A stretch of 32,887 bases of DNA from Candidatus Puniceispirillum sp. (GCA_018668795.1 JABJBD010000071.1:1-32887), one strand, 5' to 3'; shown: positions 7,191-15,870, numbered from the stretch's first letter. Translations and numbers: made by a program. The notes: generated by a model from the letters alone, not told the origin.

Positions 7191-8693
7191 ATGCAAAAGG
7201 ATTACATCCTTGCCATTGATCAGGGCACGACCTCTAGCCGTGCGATTATCTTTGATCGCGATCTAAAGCCACTTAACACGGCACAGGCTGAATTCACGCA
7301 ACATTTTCCACAGTCCGGCTGGGTCGAGCATGATCCCGAAGATTTATGGTCAACGACCATCGATATGTGCCGGCAGGTGATAGCTAAACAGAAAATCGCC
7401 GCCAGTGATATTGCCGCTATTGGCATTACTAATCAGCGTGAAACAACCTTGGTATGGGATAAGCACACTGGCAAGGCAATTTATCCGGCGATTGTCTGGC
7501 AGGATCGCCGTACTGCCGATTATTGCCGTGATCTCAAAGCCGCTGGCCATGAAGAGATGGTGTCAGGCAAGACAGGCTTGCTTCTTGATCCGTATTTTTC
7601 GGCGACCAAGCTGAACTGGATTTTAACCAATGTTGACGGGGCGATGGCGCGCGCCAAAGCCGGAGACTTGTTGTTTGGCACGGTTGATAGCTATATCATC
7701 TGGCGTCTAACGGGGCGGGTGGCCCATGTGACTGATGCTACCAATGCGGCACGCACGATGCTGTATAACATCGCCCAAGGATGCTGGGATCAAGACCTGC
7801 TTGATCTGTTCGAAATTCCGGCACATATGTTGCCCGAGGTCAAAGACAGCTCGGGTCATTTTGGCATTACGCATGATGACCTGTTCGATGGGGCGGCTAT
7901 TCCCGTTCTTGGCGTTGCTGGCGATCAACAGGCCGCCACCGTTGGTCAGGCCTGTTTCCAGCCAGGTATGATTAAATCGACCTATGGCACGGGTTGTTTT
8001 GCCTTAATGAATACGGGCGATAAAATCGTATATTCCTCTAACCGCCTATTGACCACGATTGCCTATCAGCTTGATGGCAAACCAACCTATGCGCTTGAAG
8101 GCTCTATCTTTATCGCGGGTGCTGTTGTGCAATGGTTGCGCGATGGCCTGAAGATCATTTCATCTGCATCTGAAACACAGGCCTTGGCCGAAAATGCCAG
8201 CACCACCGAACAAGTATATTTGGTGCCAGCCTTTACTGGTCTTGGCGCGCCATACTGGAATGCTGACTGCCGAGGTGCCATGTTTGGTCTGACCCGCAAT
8301 ACAGGGCCTGCCGAAATTGCCAAAGCCGCGCTGGAAAGCGTTGCCTATCAAACGCGCGACCTGATCGAAGCGATGCGCGCTGATTGGGATAATAAAGACA
8401 AGACGGTATTGCGTATTGATGGGGGCATGGTGGCGAATGACTGGGCGATGCAAATGCTCTCAAACCAGCTTGGTGCGCCAGTTGACCGTCCGATTGTCAC
8501 CGAAACCACGGCACTTGGTGCGGCCTATCTGGCTGGATTGGCCGCGGGTATCTGTTCGCCCCCTGACAAATTCGCGGATAGTTGGAAGCTAGAAAAACGT
8601 TTTGAACCAAGCGTTGATAGGGACTATTCTGATAAACTATATGCGGGATGGAAACAGGCGGTTGCACGCCTGCTTCATGATCCGCAAACGTAA
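7191..8693 (+). CDS. glpK: Glycerol kinase
   Basis: Cytoplasmic FGGY-family kinase that traps imported glycerol as sn-glycerol-3-phosphate using ATP. At 500 residues it is full length. Diagnostic parts are the N-terminal phosphate loop AIDQGTTSSRAIIFD, the substrate region ITNQRETTLVW and WQDRRTADYC, the adenosine segment GVAGDQQAATVGQACF with STYGTGCF, and the C-terminal LRIDGGMVANDWAMQ and TTALGAAYLAG. The ribosome binding site is GGGGGAAAG upstream of 7191. It follows glpU by 24 bases and is the logical enzymatic end of the transporter operon; GlpD, encoded at the left edge, takes the next step. Confidence 0.96.
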   Translation: MQKDYILAIDQGTTSSRAIIFDRDLKPLNTAQAEFTQHFPQSGWVEHDPEDLWSTTIDMCRQVIAKQKIAASDIAAIGITNQRETTLVWDKHTGKAIYPAIVWQDRRTADYCRDLKAAGHEEMVSGKTGLLLDPYFSATKLNWILTNVDGAMARAKAGDLLFGTVDSYIIWRLTGRVAHVTDATNAARTMLYNIAQGCWDQDLLDLFEIPAHMLPEVKDSSGHFGITHDDLFDGAAIPVLGVAGDQQAATVGQACFQPGMIKSTYGTGCFALMNTGDKIVYSSNRLLTTIAYQLDGKPTYALEGSIFIAGAVVQWLRDGLKIISSASETQALAENASTTEQVYLVPAFTGLGAPYWNADCRGAMFGLTRNTGPAEIAKAALESVAYQTRDLIEAMRADWDNKDKTVLRIDGGMVANDWAMQMLSNQLGAPVDRPIVTETTALGAAYLAGLAAGICSPPDKFADSWKLEKRFEPSVDRDYSDKLYAGWKQAVARLLHDPQT

Positions 8694-8731
8694 AAGCAAA
8701 TCCCCCAGCCCCCATCTCAGGAGACTTAAAA

Positions 8732-9733
8732 TTGACTACCAAGGTTGCTATTAACGGTTTCGGTCGCATTGGCCGGAATATTGTGCGTGCGCTTGTCGAA
8801 TCTGGACGTGATGATATTGAGCTTGTTGCCATAAATGATCTGGGGCCTGTCGAAACAGGCGCCCATCTATTGCGCTATGATAGCGCCCATGGCCGTTTCA
8901 AGGGCAACATCACTGTTGATGGTAACAGCCTTGATTTTGGCATGGGCAAAATTGCTGTATCGGCCGAACGCGATCCCACCGCTTTGCCTTGGGGTGATGT
9001 TGATGTGGTGCTGGAATGTACTGGTGTTTTCACCGCGCGGGACAAGGCGGCGCTTCATCTGCAAAGCGGTGCGTCGCATGTACTTATTTCGGCGCCTGGC
9101 GCTGATGCGGATAAAACCATTGTCTATGGTGTCAATCATGAAACGCTGACCGTTGATGATCGCATTGTGTCAAATGCCTCATGCACAACAAACTGTCTGG
9201 CACCTGTGGCCAAAGTGTTGCATGACACAGTCGGTATCAAGCGCGGTTTCATGACCACAATCCACAGTTATACAGGCGATCAGCCCACCTTGGATGCTTT
9301 CCATAATGATCTCTATCGGGCACGGGCAGCGGCGGTCAATATGATCCCGACCTCAACAGGTGCAGCCAAGGCGGTTGGTCTGGTGCTACCTGAATTGTCT
9401 GGCAAGCTGGATGGCGTGGCTGTGCGTGTGCCAACACCAAATGTGTCGGTCGTTGATCTGACCTTTGAAGCGGGGCGTGATACGACAAATGAAGAAATCA
9501 ATAATGCTGTTGCGGCGGCGGCGGATGGTGCTATGGCAGGTGTGCTTGATTTCACCATGGACAAGGTTGTCTCAATGGATATGAATCATGATCCGCATTC
9601 ATCAATCTTTGCTGGTGAACAGACCCGTGTGATGGATGGCAATTTCGTACGTATATTGACCTGGTATGATAATGAATGGGGTTTTTCAAACCGGATGCTT
9701 GATACCGCATCTTGGCTTGGCACATTGAGCTAA
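8732..9733 (+). CDS. gap: Glyceraldehyde-3-phosphate dehydrogenase, type I
   Basis: Phosphorylating GAPDH, 333 residues, converting glyceraldehyde-3-phosphate plus NAD and phosphate to 1,3-bisphosphoglycerate. The Rossmann motif NGFGRIGRN and Asp36 (AINDL) indicate NAD preference. The catalytic pair is Cys151 in SNASCTTNC and His178 in TTIHSYTGDQ. The C-terminal WYDNEWGFSNRM is intact. The start codon is TTG at 8732, supported by AGGAG at 8719-8723 and by the exact family N-terminus (TTKVAINGFGRIG). It lies 38 bases after glpK on the same strand, so glycerol carbon can be linked to lower glycolysis; whether it shares the glp promoter is not shown. Confidence 0.95.
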   Translation: MTTKVAINGFGRIGRNIVRALVESGRDDIELVAINDLGPVETGAHLLRYDSAHGRFKGNITVDGNSLDFGMGKIAVSAERDPTALPWGDVDVVLECTGVFTARDKAALHLQSGASHVLISAPGADADKTIVYGVNHETLTVDDRIVSNASCTTNCLAPVAKVLHDTVGIKRGFMTTIHSYTGDQPTLDAFHNDLYRARAAAVNMIPTSTGAAKAVGLVLPELSGKLDGVAVRVPTPNVSVVDLTFEAGRDTTNEEINNAVAAAADGAMAGVLDFTMDKVVSMDMNHDPHSSIFAGEQTRVMDGNFVRILTWYDNEWGFSNRMLDTASWLGTLS

Positions 9734-9741
9734 TAGCCAAG

Positions 9742-9753
9742 GCTTTGCAAAGC
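9742..9753. other. Perfect 12-bp palindrome after gap
   Basis: GCTTTGCAAAGC lies 9 bases after the gap stop and is followed by an A/T run (AAAATTTTTC). It could fold into a short 4-bp stem and act as a weak terminator, or be a protein-binding site. The stem is too short to be sure. Confidence 0.3.
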
Positions 9754-9767
9754 AAAATTTTTCGTGT

Positions 9768-9790
9768 TTACTGAACGAAGATGTTACTGA
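9768..9790 (+). promoter_or_regulatory. Direct TTACTGA repeats ahead of the BlaI-like gene
   Basis: TTACTGA occurs at 9768-9774 and again at 9784-9790, 16 bases apart, immediately upstream of the repressor gene start at 9810. A repressor that controls its own operon could bind here. The repeats are direct, unlike the inverted TACA-TGTA sites known for BlaI, so this is only a candidate. Confidence 0.3.
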
Positions 9791-9809
9791 GTTATTTGAG
9801 GAACGCTTG

Positions 9810-10205
9810 ATGCGGCAAAAGAAAAACAGCATGATTTTGACCGAAGTCGAGTTGGAATTTATGAGTGCTGTTTGGCAGATCAATGGTGGAACCGTGCGCG
9901 AGGTCATGGCGCAGTTAGCGGCTGACCGTGAACTTGCCTATACCTCTGCCTCGACGATTTTACGCATCCTTGAACAAAAGAAATTTTTAGTCAGTGAACG
10001 CTCGGAAAAGTCATTTATTTACAAGCCCCTTATCGAAAAAGAGGACTATCAATCAACCTATTTAATGAATGTATCACAAAAGCTTTTTGACAATACCCCG
10101 TCAGCTATGGTGGCACGTCTTGTTGATGATGAAAATCTGACCGAAGACATGCTTTCCGAAATGCGTGAATTGCTGGATCAGAGGCTCGAAAAGAATGCTA
10201 AGTGA
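9810..10205 (+). CDS. BlaI/MecI/CopY-family transcriptional repressor
   Basis: 131-residue winged-helix repressor. The N-terminal part (LTEVELEFMSAVWQINGGTVREVM, then SASTILRILEQKKFLVSE) is the classic BlaI DNA-binding domain, and the C-terminal helices (residues ~85-130) are the dimerisation and cleavage region. The ATG at 9810 has GAGGA at proper spacing; a TTG three bases earlier is less likely. It overlaps the next gene, an M56 metalloprotease, by 11 bases. This is the standard BlaI-BlaR1 arrangement, in which the protease destroys the repressor after a signal. No beta-lactamase or penicillin-binding gene is nearby, so the regulated genes and signal are unknown. Confidence 0.9.
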   Translation: MRQKKNSMILTEVELEFMSAVWQINGGTVREVMAQLAADRELAYTSASTILRILEQKKFLVSERSEKSFIYKPLIEKEDYQSTYLMNVSQKLFDNTPSAMVARLVDDENLTEDMLSEMRELLDQRLEKNAK

Positions 10206-11340
10206 TCTTCTGCTAAATGAAAATGTGGTCAACGCCTATATTGATGCGAATCTGCTGTTATTTGTGATTTTTATCTTATGGTGGGTTGCTAGGTTTATTT
10301 TATCCGGAATGGGTCTGGTTGGGGCTTATGGTGCGCAATTGCGGTTGCTCAATGGCATTATGCTGGCTGGGGCTTTATGTCCGCTATTGATCTATTTGGC
10401 TGGTGGTGTTTTATCGCAATATACGTTTAATTTCTCAGATATTATCGTTGCGCATTATCTTGATGGTGATTTTAAAATCCGGCCATCGACGATGCAGTTG
10501 CTAATCGATGCGCCCAGCCATTTTGTTCGTGATTTTGTTGGCCAATCTGGCACCTTCATGGTGTGTCTTGCATTGACTATTGCTGTTGGTTCAGTTGGCT
10601 TTTTGCTTAAAGCTATCGTCAATCTGTTGGCATTGCGTCGGGCACTACAAGCTTGTCACCCTTTGCGCACAATAGGGTCGGTTACCTTTCTGGTCAGTGA
10701 CACGGTTCTGGTGCCTTATTCAACGCGTGGCCTTCGACGTCGGTATATTGTGCTTCCGGCAGTCATGCTTGATAATATGGCTGATGTCAGAATGGCAATC
10801 AGCCACGAGCTTCAGCATTTTCGTCAGCATGATGTTGAATGGGATATGGCACTGGCATTTTTGCAATCTCTATTCTTCTGGAACCCGGCATTTTATCTGC
10901 TGAGAAAAAACATTGGTCGGCTCAGAGAGATGGCATGTGATCAGTCACTTATTACGCGCCGCCGCTATGATATCCGTGCCTATTGCGAATGTCTGTTGCG
11001 CGCTGGTCGTCGCTCAATGATGGTTGGTAATCCGGTTTCAACAATGCACATGTCAGTCGCCCTTGTTGAAATTGACGCCCTACGTCCAGATATCAGCGCT
11101 AGTATGCTACGTCTTCGGATACTGGCGCTTATCGGCTATGATGGTCGGACAGATAGCTCGCGACTGATATATTTACTGTTCATGGTGCCTTTGATAACAT
11201 TTGTTATGATAAGCGCGGTGATGATGCGCAGCCCGGCTGACTGGAGCCATGATCGTCTTATGCTATCCACCATTGTGAATTTGGAACGCCTTGAAACCCG
11301 GAATAGCAATAACCTGATGATTGTCAGACCACAGCGCTAA
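10195..11340 (+). CDS. M56-family (BlaR1/MecR1-like) membrane metalloprotease without sensor domain
   Basis: About 381 residues. Several N-terminal membrane segments precede the zinc protease motif HELQH (His204, Glu205, His208) with the third ligand Glu245 in LREMACD, the hallmark of M56 peptidases. A final membrane helix (LIYLLFMVPLITFVMISAVM) is followed by only ~40 residues. BlaR1 and MecR1 carry a ~250-residue extracytoplasmic penicillin-sensing domain there; here it is absent, so the trigger must differ. It should act in the inner membrane to inactivate the BlaI-like repressor encoded just upstream. The ATG at 10195 is chosen; an upstream GTG at 10165 would lengthen the overlap. Confidence 0.85.
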   Translation: MLSDLLLNENVVNAYIDANLLLFVIFILWWVARFILSGMGLVGAYGAQLRLLNGIMLAGALCPLLIYLAGGVLSQYTFNFSDIIVAHYLDGDFKIRPSTMQLLIDAPSHFVRDFVGQSGTFMVCLALTIAVGSVGFLLKAIVNLLALRRALQACHPLRTIGSVTFLVSDTVLVPYSTRGLRRRYIVLPAVMLDNMADVRMAISHELQHFRQHDVEWDMALAFLQSLFFWNPAFYLLRKNIGRLREMACDQSLITRRRYDIRAYCECLLRAGRRSMMVGNPVSTMHMSVALVEIDALRPDISASMLRLRILALIGYDGRTDSSRLIYLLFMVPLITFVMISAVMMRSPADWSHDRLMLSTIVNLERLETRNSNNLMIVRPQR

Positions 11341-11396
11341 ATCTTGTCATAAACATCAATCAAAGATTCAATGTCATGCTTTAGGGGCAGTTGGTT

Positions 11397-11402
11397 TATA
11401 AT
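11397..11402 (+). promoter_or_regulatory. Candidate -10 element for the GNAT gene
   Basis: A perfect TATAAT occurs about 103 bases before the acetyltransferase start. No convincing -35 box lies 16-18 bases upstream, so this is tentative. Confidence 0.25.
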
Positions 11403-11443
11403 ATCTGTTAATTCTGTCTATGCTAACCTAGCGTCTGGCGTGC

Positions 11444-11471
11444 GAGGCATTTAATGTGAGGCATTCAATGT
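11444..11471. repeat. Tandem 14-bp repeat
   Basis: GAGGCATTTAATGT is followed immediately by GAGGCATTCAATGT, differing at one base. The pair lies in the leader before the GNAT gene (start 11505). It may be a regulator-binding pair or a replication-slippage product. Confidence 0.6.
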
Positions 11472-11504
11472 CTTTGGGGCACCCAGCAAGATAAAGGGGG
11501 CAAG

Positions 11505-12251
11505 ATGTCCGATACGGATCTTACGTCGATATTGGGGCCAAAGGTACCAGATTGGCACCCACCACAATCACCGTTTGACGCGGGTTTTGAAAAAGCCGGC
11601 CTGATTGGCAATCATGTGACACTTGTGCCGCTTGATGCCGATCTTCACGCGGTGGGTCTTTTTGCCAGCTTTGCCGAAGATGAACAAGGTACCATATGGC
11701 GCTATCTGCCTTATGGCCCCTTTGAAACGGTGGTTGAATATACCGATTATGTAAGGGCGAAGACGGCATTAAAAGATGTGTTCTTTTTTGCCATTCAGGA
11801 TAATGCGACAGGCCGTTTTGTGGGTGTTGCGTCCTATTTACGCATCAATCCGACTGCAGGCTCGATTGAGGTTGGTCATCTGTGTTTTGCTCCCGCCTTA
11901 CAGGCAACCATTGGTGCAACCGAGGCGATGTTTCTGATGATGCAATGGGCGTTCGACGCTGGCTATCGTCGCTATGAATGGAAATGCAATGCGCGCAATC
12001 TGCGCTCGCGTCGCGCGGCCCAGCGGCTTGGCTTTTCCTATGAAGGCGTGTTCCGTCAGGCCATGGTGACCAAAGGGCATAATCGTGATACGGCGTGGTT
12101 TGCCATGATAGATGCCGAATGGCCAGCCTTGCGCCAAGCCTTTGCAAGCTGGCTTGATATGTCGAATTTTGATGCTGAGGGGTGCCAGTATAAATCCCTA
12201 TCCAGCTTAACCGCACCAATATTAGTTGCGTGCGATCCGGCTTTGGATTGA
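11505..12251 (+). CDS. GNAT-family N-acetyltransferase (RimJ/RimL-like)
   Basis: 248-residue acetyl-CoA dependent acetyltransferase. The core is readable: beta strand FVGVASYLRINP, then GSIEVGHLCFAP, the region ATEAMFLMMQWAFDAGYRR and WKCNARNLRSRRAAQRLGF followed by FRQAMVTKGHNRDTAWF. The NxxSRRAAxRLGF element is typical of the RimJ/RimL subgroup, which modifies protein N-termini, amino acids or small amines. The substrate cannot be predicted. An N-terminal extension of about 35 residues precedes the domain. It is monocistronic by context, convergent with the phosphatase gene, with GGGGG upstream of the ATG. Confidence 0.85.
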   Translation: MSDTDLTSILGPKVPDWHPPQSPFDAGFEKAGLIGNHVTLVPLDADLHAVGLFASFAEDEQGTIWRYLPYGPFETVVEYTDYVRAKTALKDVFFFAIQDNATGRFVGVASYLRINPTAGSIEVGHLCFAPALQATIGATEAMFLMMQWAFDAGYRRYEWKCNARNLRSRRAAQRLGFSYEGVFRQAMVTKGHNRDTAWFAMIDAEWPALRQAFASWLDMSNFDAEGCQYKSLSSLTAPILVACDPALD

Positions 12252-12267
12252 ATAGCCGTTATAATTC

Positions 12268-12810
12268 CTAACCCCATCCCTTGACAAAATCTTCCTGAGC
12301 GCTTGTTTCGATACTACCTAGGCGGATTTGCCTGATCGTCTTGATCGCTGTTTCACCATCAATGCCAAAACGGCGCAGTAAAATCCCTGCGATCATACCG
12401 GTGCGCCCCAATCCGGCCTGACAATGAATAACTATGGTCTTGCCGTTACGGATACGCGCTTCCACACCGTCAAGCAGTTGCTCTAATTCTGTGGTTTGCT
12501 CCTTGGGCGGAACACCATGATCACGGATCGGAAAGCTGGCATTCTCAAGCCCAACCGCGGCAATCATGTCATCAAGGGCGGTCACCCCCAGCCGCGTGCG
12601 GTCGTCTGCCTCAATCAAAGACAACACAAAATCTGCCCCTGCCGCCGCCAGCCTTTCGACATCATCTTTTATATCACTATCCGTGGCGGTGCTATGAGCG
12701 CGCAAACCCGGACAAGACGCCAATAATACGGCACCCAGATTGCCGGTCTTGTCTGCACCATCAAGGCTGGCAATATCAAGCCTGTTCCAGAATGGTTTAT
12801 CGATGGACAT
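12268..12810 (-). CDS. Protein tyrosine / dual-specificity phosphatase
   Basis: 180-residue cysteine phosphatase. The P-loop HCQAGLGRTG places the nucleophile at Cys130 and the phosphate-binding Arg at 136. Asp97 in FPIRDHGVP is the likely general acid. The length and the SLIEADD and IRDHGVPP segments resemble the CDKN3-like group of small dual-specificity phosphatases. AGGAGG at 12813-12818 (read leftward) fixes the start. It lies 60 bases downstream of the SulP transporter gene on the same strand, so the two may be cotranscribed; whether it dephosphorylates a protein or a small molecule is unknown. Confidence 0.88.
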   Translation of the reverse strand: MSIDKPFWNRLDIASLDGADKTGNLGAVLLASCPGLRAHSTATDSDIKDDVERLAAAGADFVLSLIEADDRTRLGVTALDDMIAAVGLENASFPIRDHGVPPKEQTTELEQLLDGVEARIRNGKTIVIHCQAGLGRTGMIAGILLRRFGIDGETAIKTIRQIRLGSIETSAQEDFVKGWG

Positions 12811-12870
12811 ATCCTCCTAAAGATACTTTAAAAGGGTCGTTGTTGTTGGGCAATCACCTTGCCATAACCC

Positions 12871-14499
12871 TTAATGCCCACCGCCCATAGCGCCGATTTT
12901 AACCGAATAATCGACAGCAACACCATAGTCAGGATCATCATCACTATCGATAATGATCTGTCCAGAGCGCGATAGCAATTTATGACAGTCTGGTGAAAGA
13001 TGCCGCAACATAATCTGTTTGTTGGATGCGGCATATTTACTGGCAATATCTTCAATCGCCTGTAAACCCGATTGATCGACAATGCGTGACTCGGCAAAAT
13101 CGAGGATCACCAGTTTTGGATCGCTATCAATATCAAATAATTCGATGAAACTGGCTGTCGAGCCAAAGAAAAGCGGGCCTCTTATATCATAAACCAGCGC
13201 GCCTGTTTCACGAACCGATGGGCGCGTCGAGGCCTGAATACGTTTTGCCGCGTTCCAAGCATAGACCAGTGCCGAAATAATGACCCCAACGATCACCGCG
13301 ATGGCCAGATCCTTATAAACGGTCACGGCGGTTACCAGAATAATGACAAAGGCATCTGCAGGCGGTACCCGCCGCAAGATCATCAATGAATTCCAAGCAA
13401 AGGTGCCGATAACGACCATGAACATAACGCCAACCAAGGCGGCTAGCGGGATCATTTCGATCAAATCCGATGTGAACAGAATAAACCCAAGCAGGAATAA
13501 TGATGCGGCAATGCCAGCCAGTCGCGTACGCCCCCCTGATTTTACATTGATCATCGACTGGCCAATCATCGCACAGCCACCCATGCCACCAAAAAAGCCA
13601 GTGACAAAATTGGCCGCGCCTTGGGCGACACATTCGCGTGATGCCCCGCCGCGCTGATTGGTCAAATCACCGACCAGATTCAACGTCAGCAGACTCTCGA
13701 TAAGCCCGATCGCCGATAGAATAAAGGCATAGGGGAAAATGATTATTAACGTTTCCATGGTTATTGGAACTTGCGGTATCGCAAAACTTGGCAAGCCACC
13801 AGCAACGCTTGCCATATCCCCAACGCGAAACACACTCAGATCGCCGATAATCACGACCATCGTTACCGTTACAATCGCAACCAAAGGTGCCGGAATGGCT
13901 TTTGTGATCTTTGGTGTGACCCAGATCATCGCCATAGTGACAGCGACCAAAGCCAGCGTCATATATAACATTGGTCCTGCCATCCAGCTTGTTGACCCGT
14001 CGGCATTGATAATCTGGAATTGCTGCAACTGTGCCAGTCCGATTACAATCGCCAGCCCATTGACAAAGCCCAGCATCACCGGATGCGGTACCATGCGGAT
14101 AAATTTGCCAAGCCGGAAGATACCAGCCAGTAGCTGTAAAATGCCCATCAGCACAACCGTAGCAAACAGATACTCAGCCCCATGATCCATCACCAAGGCG
14201 ACCATCACCACGGCCAAGGCACCTGTTGCGCCTGAAATCATCCCTGGACGCCCGCCAAATACGGCAGTGATCAATCCGACGATAAAGGCTGCATATAGCC
14301 CAACAAGCGGCGCCACCCCAGCAACAAAGGCAAAAGCAATCGCTTCGGGCACTAACGCCAATGCAACAGTAAGACCTGACAATATTTCGGTCTTGACTTG
14401 CCTTGGGGTAAAGATTGTCTTTGCAGAGCCAGTGTCGGATTCATCTGAGGACGGCATGCCGATCATTTTGGCGATGCCATGGAAAAAGGGGTTGGGCAT
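12871..14499 (-). CDS. SulP-family anion transporter with STAS domain
   Basis: 542-residue inner-membrane transporter of the SLC26/SulP family, which carries sulfate, bicarbonate or other anions. The N-terminal half shows the signature ALVPEAIAFAFVAGVAPLVGLY. The middle holds the very conserved TNQRGGASRECVAQGAANFV and GGMGGCAMIGQSMINV stretches. Roughly the last 110 residues are a STAS domain (GPLFFGSTASFIELF, then VILDFAESRIVDQSGLQAI). The family is certain; the ion is not. The subgroup with RECxAQGxAN and GGMGGCAMIGQS includes bicarbonate carriers such as BicA, so bicarbonate is possible. It is divergent from the CoA operon and followed by the phosphatase gene. Confidence 0.9.
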   Translation of the reverse strand: MPNPFFHGIAKMIGMPSSDESDTGSAKTIFTPRQVKTEILSGLTVALALVPEAIAFAFVAGVAPLVGLYAAFIVGLITAVFGGRPGMISGATGALAVVMVALVMDHGAEYLFATVVLMGILQLLAGIFRLGKFIRMVPHPVMLGFVNGLAIVIGLAQLQQFQIINADGSTSWMAGPMLYMTLALVAVTMAMIWVTPKITKAIPAPLVAIVTVTMVVIIGDLSVFRVGDMASVAGGLPSFAIPQVPITMETLIIIFPYAFILSAIGLIESLLTLNLVGDLTNQRGGASRECVAQGAANFVTGFFGGMGGCAMIGQSMINVKSGGRTRLAGIAASLFLLGFILFTSDLIEMIPLAALVGVMFMVVIGTFAWNSLMILRRVPPADAFVIILVTAVTVYKDLAIAVIVGVIISALVYAWNAAKRIQASTRPSVRETGALVYDIRGPLFFGSTASFIELFDIDSDPKLVILDFAESRIVDQSGLQAIEDIASKYAASNKQIMLRHLSPDCHKLLSRSGQIIIDSDDDPDYGVAVDYSVKIGAMGGGH

Positions 14500-14578
14500 A
14501 ATATCTCGATTTGTGGTTTATAGCGGGCTGAATGAGTCCCAGAGATATGCCCTGTATCATATGTTTTGACAACCCGTC

Positions 14579-14600
14579 ACAGCGAACTAACAGCGAACTA
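14579..14600. repeat. Perfect tandem 11-bp repeat in a divergent promoter region
   Basis: ACAGCGAACTA occurs twice back to back between the sulP start (14499) and the acyl-CoA dehydrogenase start (14680). One helical turn per unit suits cooperative binding of a regulator on one face of DNA; function is unproven. Confidence 0.55.
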
Positions 14601-14638
14601 GATGCGCTGAAGCCATAAAATATGCTATGACTAACTGT

Positions 14639-14655
14639 ATCACGAGGGGTGTGAT
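14639..14655. promoter_or_regulatory. Candidate operator, inverted repeat ATCAC-N7-GTGAT
   Basis: Perfect 5-base arms at 14639-14643 and 14651-14655 lie 24 bases before the acyl-CoA dehydrogenase start. The position suits a repressor site for the four-gene CoA operon. No regulator gene is adjacent. Confidence 0.35.
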
Positions 14656-14679
14656 CGAGTGTAAAAGGAATCAAGCCAA

Positions 14680-15870
14680 ATGACGCCCACACAAAATACC
14701 GATATGCTGACGGGGTTGAACGCTGGAATTTATGCCGATATACGGGCGGGCATTGCCAAGATATGTGCTGAATTTCCTGGCAGTTACTGGCGTGCGCTTG
14801 ATGCTGATCGTACTTATCCCGAAGCCTTTGTTACCGCTTTGACGAAGGCGGGTTATCTGGGATGTTTGATTCCTGAAACCTATGGTGGTTCTGGTCTTGA
14901 TCTTACCGCCGCGGCTGTCATTCTTGAAGAAATTCACAAAAATGGTGCTAATGCGGCGGCTTGTCATGCGCAGATGTACACGATGGGAACACTGTTGCGT
15001 CATGGCAGTGATGACCAGAAACGCGCTTTTCTGCCCCAGATTGCCGATGGTTCTTTGCGGCTTCAGGCTTTTGGTGTTACCGAGCCTACCTCTGGCACCG
15101 ATACGCTAGCACTGCAAACCACGGCACGGCGTGATGGCGATAGCTACGTTATCAATGGCCAGAAAATCTGGACATCACGGGCTGAACATTCTGACCTTAT
15201 GCTGCTTTTGGCACGCACCACACCGCGTGACAAGGTTGCCAAACGCACCGATGGCTTGTCGGTTTTTCTACTGGATCTAAAAGGTCTGCTTGATAAAGGT
15301 GTCAGCATCCGCCCGATACGTACGATGATTAATCATGCCACCACCGAGGTATTCTTTGATAATGTCACCATTCCGGCAAATGCGCTTATTGGCGAAGAGG
15401 GCAAGGGGTTTCGTTATATTCTATCAGGCATGAATGCCGAACGTATCCTGATCGCGGCTGAATGTATTGGCGATGCAAAATGGTTTATCGAAAAGGCCAG
15501 CACCTATGCCAATGAACGGTCGGTTTTTGGCCAGCTGATTGGCAAAAATCAGGGAATCCAGTTTCCGCTTGCCAAAGCATATGCGCATATGACCGCAGCC
15601 GAGGCCATCGTCTATCGTGCGGCGGCCCGCTATGATGCTGGCGAAGACCCAGGCGCAGATGCGAATATGGCGAAAATGCTGGCGGCTGATGCGTCTTGGG
15701 AAGCGGCCGAGGCATGTATGCAGACATTTGGCGGTTTCGCATTTGCCGAAGAATATGACATTGAGCGTAAATTCCGTGAAACACGGCTTTACCAGATCGC
15801 GCCGATTTCGACCAATTTGATATTGTCCTATATTGCCGAGCGGGTTCTGGGCCTGCCAAAATCATATTAG
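14680..15870 (+). CDS. Acyl-CoA dehydrogenase
   Basis: 396-residue FAD-dependent acyl-CoA dehydrogenase, full length. Motifs include the helical N-terminus, the FAD/substrate strand FGVTEPTSGTD, the YVINGQKIWTS hairpin, and C-terminal FGGFAFAEEYDIERKFRETR. The canonical catalytic Glu of the EGTS position is replaced (QIAPISTN). However, Glu254 in SGMNAERI sits where isovaleryl-CoA dehydrogenase keeps its base, so activity is plausible. The ending NLILSYIAERVLGLP resembles the acyl-CoA dehydrogenases found in itaconate-degradation clusters. It heads a four-gene operon with hydratase, lyase and CoA-transferase. The substrate is probably a short or branched C5 acyl-CoA, by context only. Confidence 0.92.
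   Translation: MTPTQNTDMLTGLNAGIYADIRAGIAKICAEFPGSYWRALDADRTYPEAFVTALTKAGYLGCLIPETYGGSGLDLTAAAVILEEIHKNGANAAACHAQMYTMGTLLRHGSDDQKRAFLPQIADGSLRLQAFGVTEPTSGTDTLALQTTARRDGDSYVINGQKIWTSRAEHSDLMLLLARTTPRDKVAKRTDGLSVFLLDLKGLLDKGVSIRPIRTMINHATTEVFFDNVTIPANALIGEEGKGFRYILSGMNAERILIAAECIGDAKWFIEKASTYANERSVFGQLIGKNQGIQFPLAKAYAHMTAAEAIVYRAAARYDAGEDPGADANMAKMLAADASWEAAEACMQTFGGFAFAEEYDIERKFRETRLYQIAPISTNLILSYIAERVLGLPKSY

Noticed and set aside
9810..11340. A beta-lactam resistance operon
   Set aside because: No beta-lactamase or penicillin-binding protein gene is adjacent and the sensor domain is missing.
13739..14185. A 148-codon rightward frame inside sulP
   Set aside because: Opposite-strand shadow of SulP membrane segments; composition reflects the real gene.
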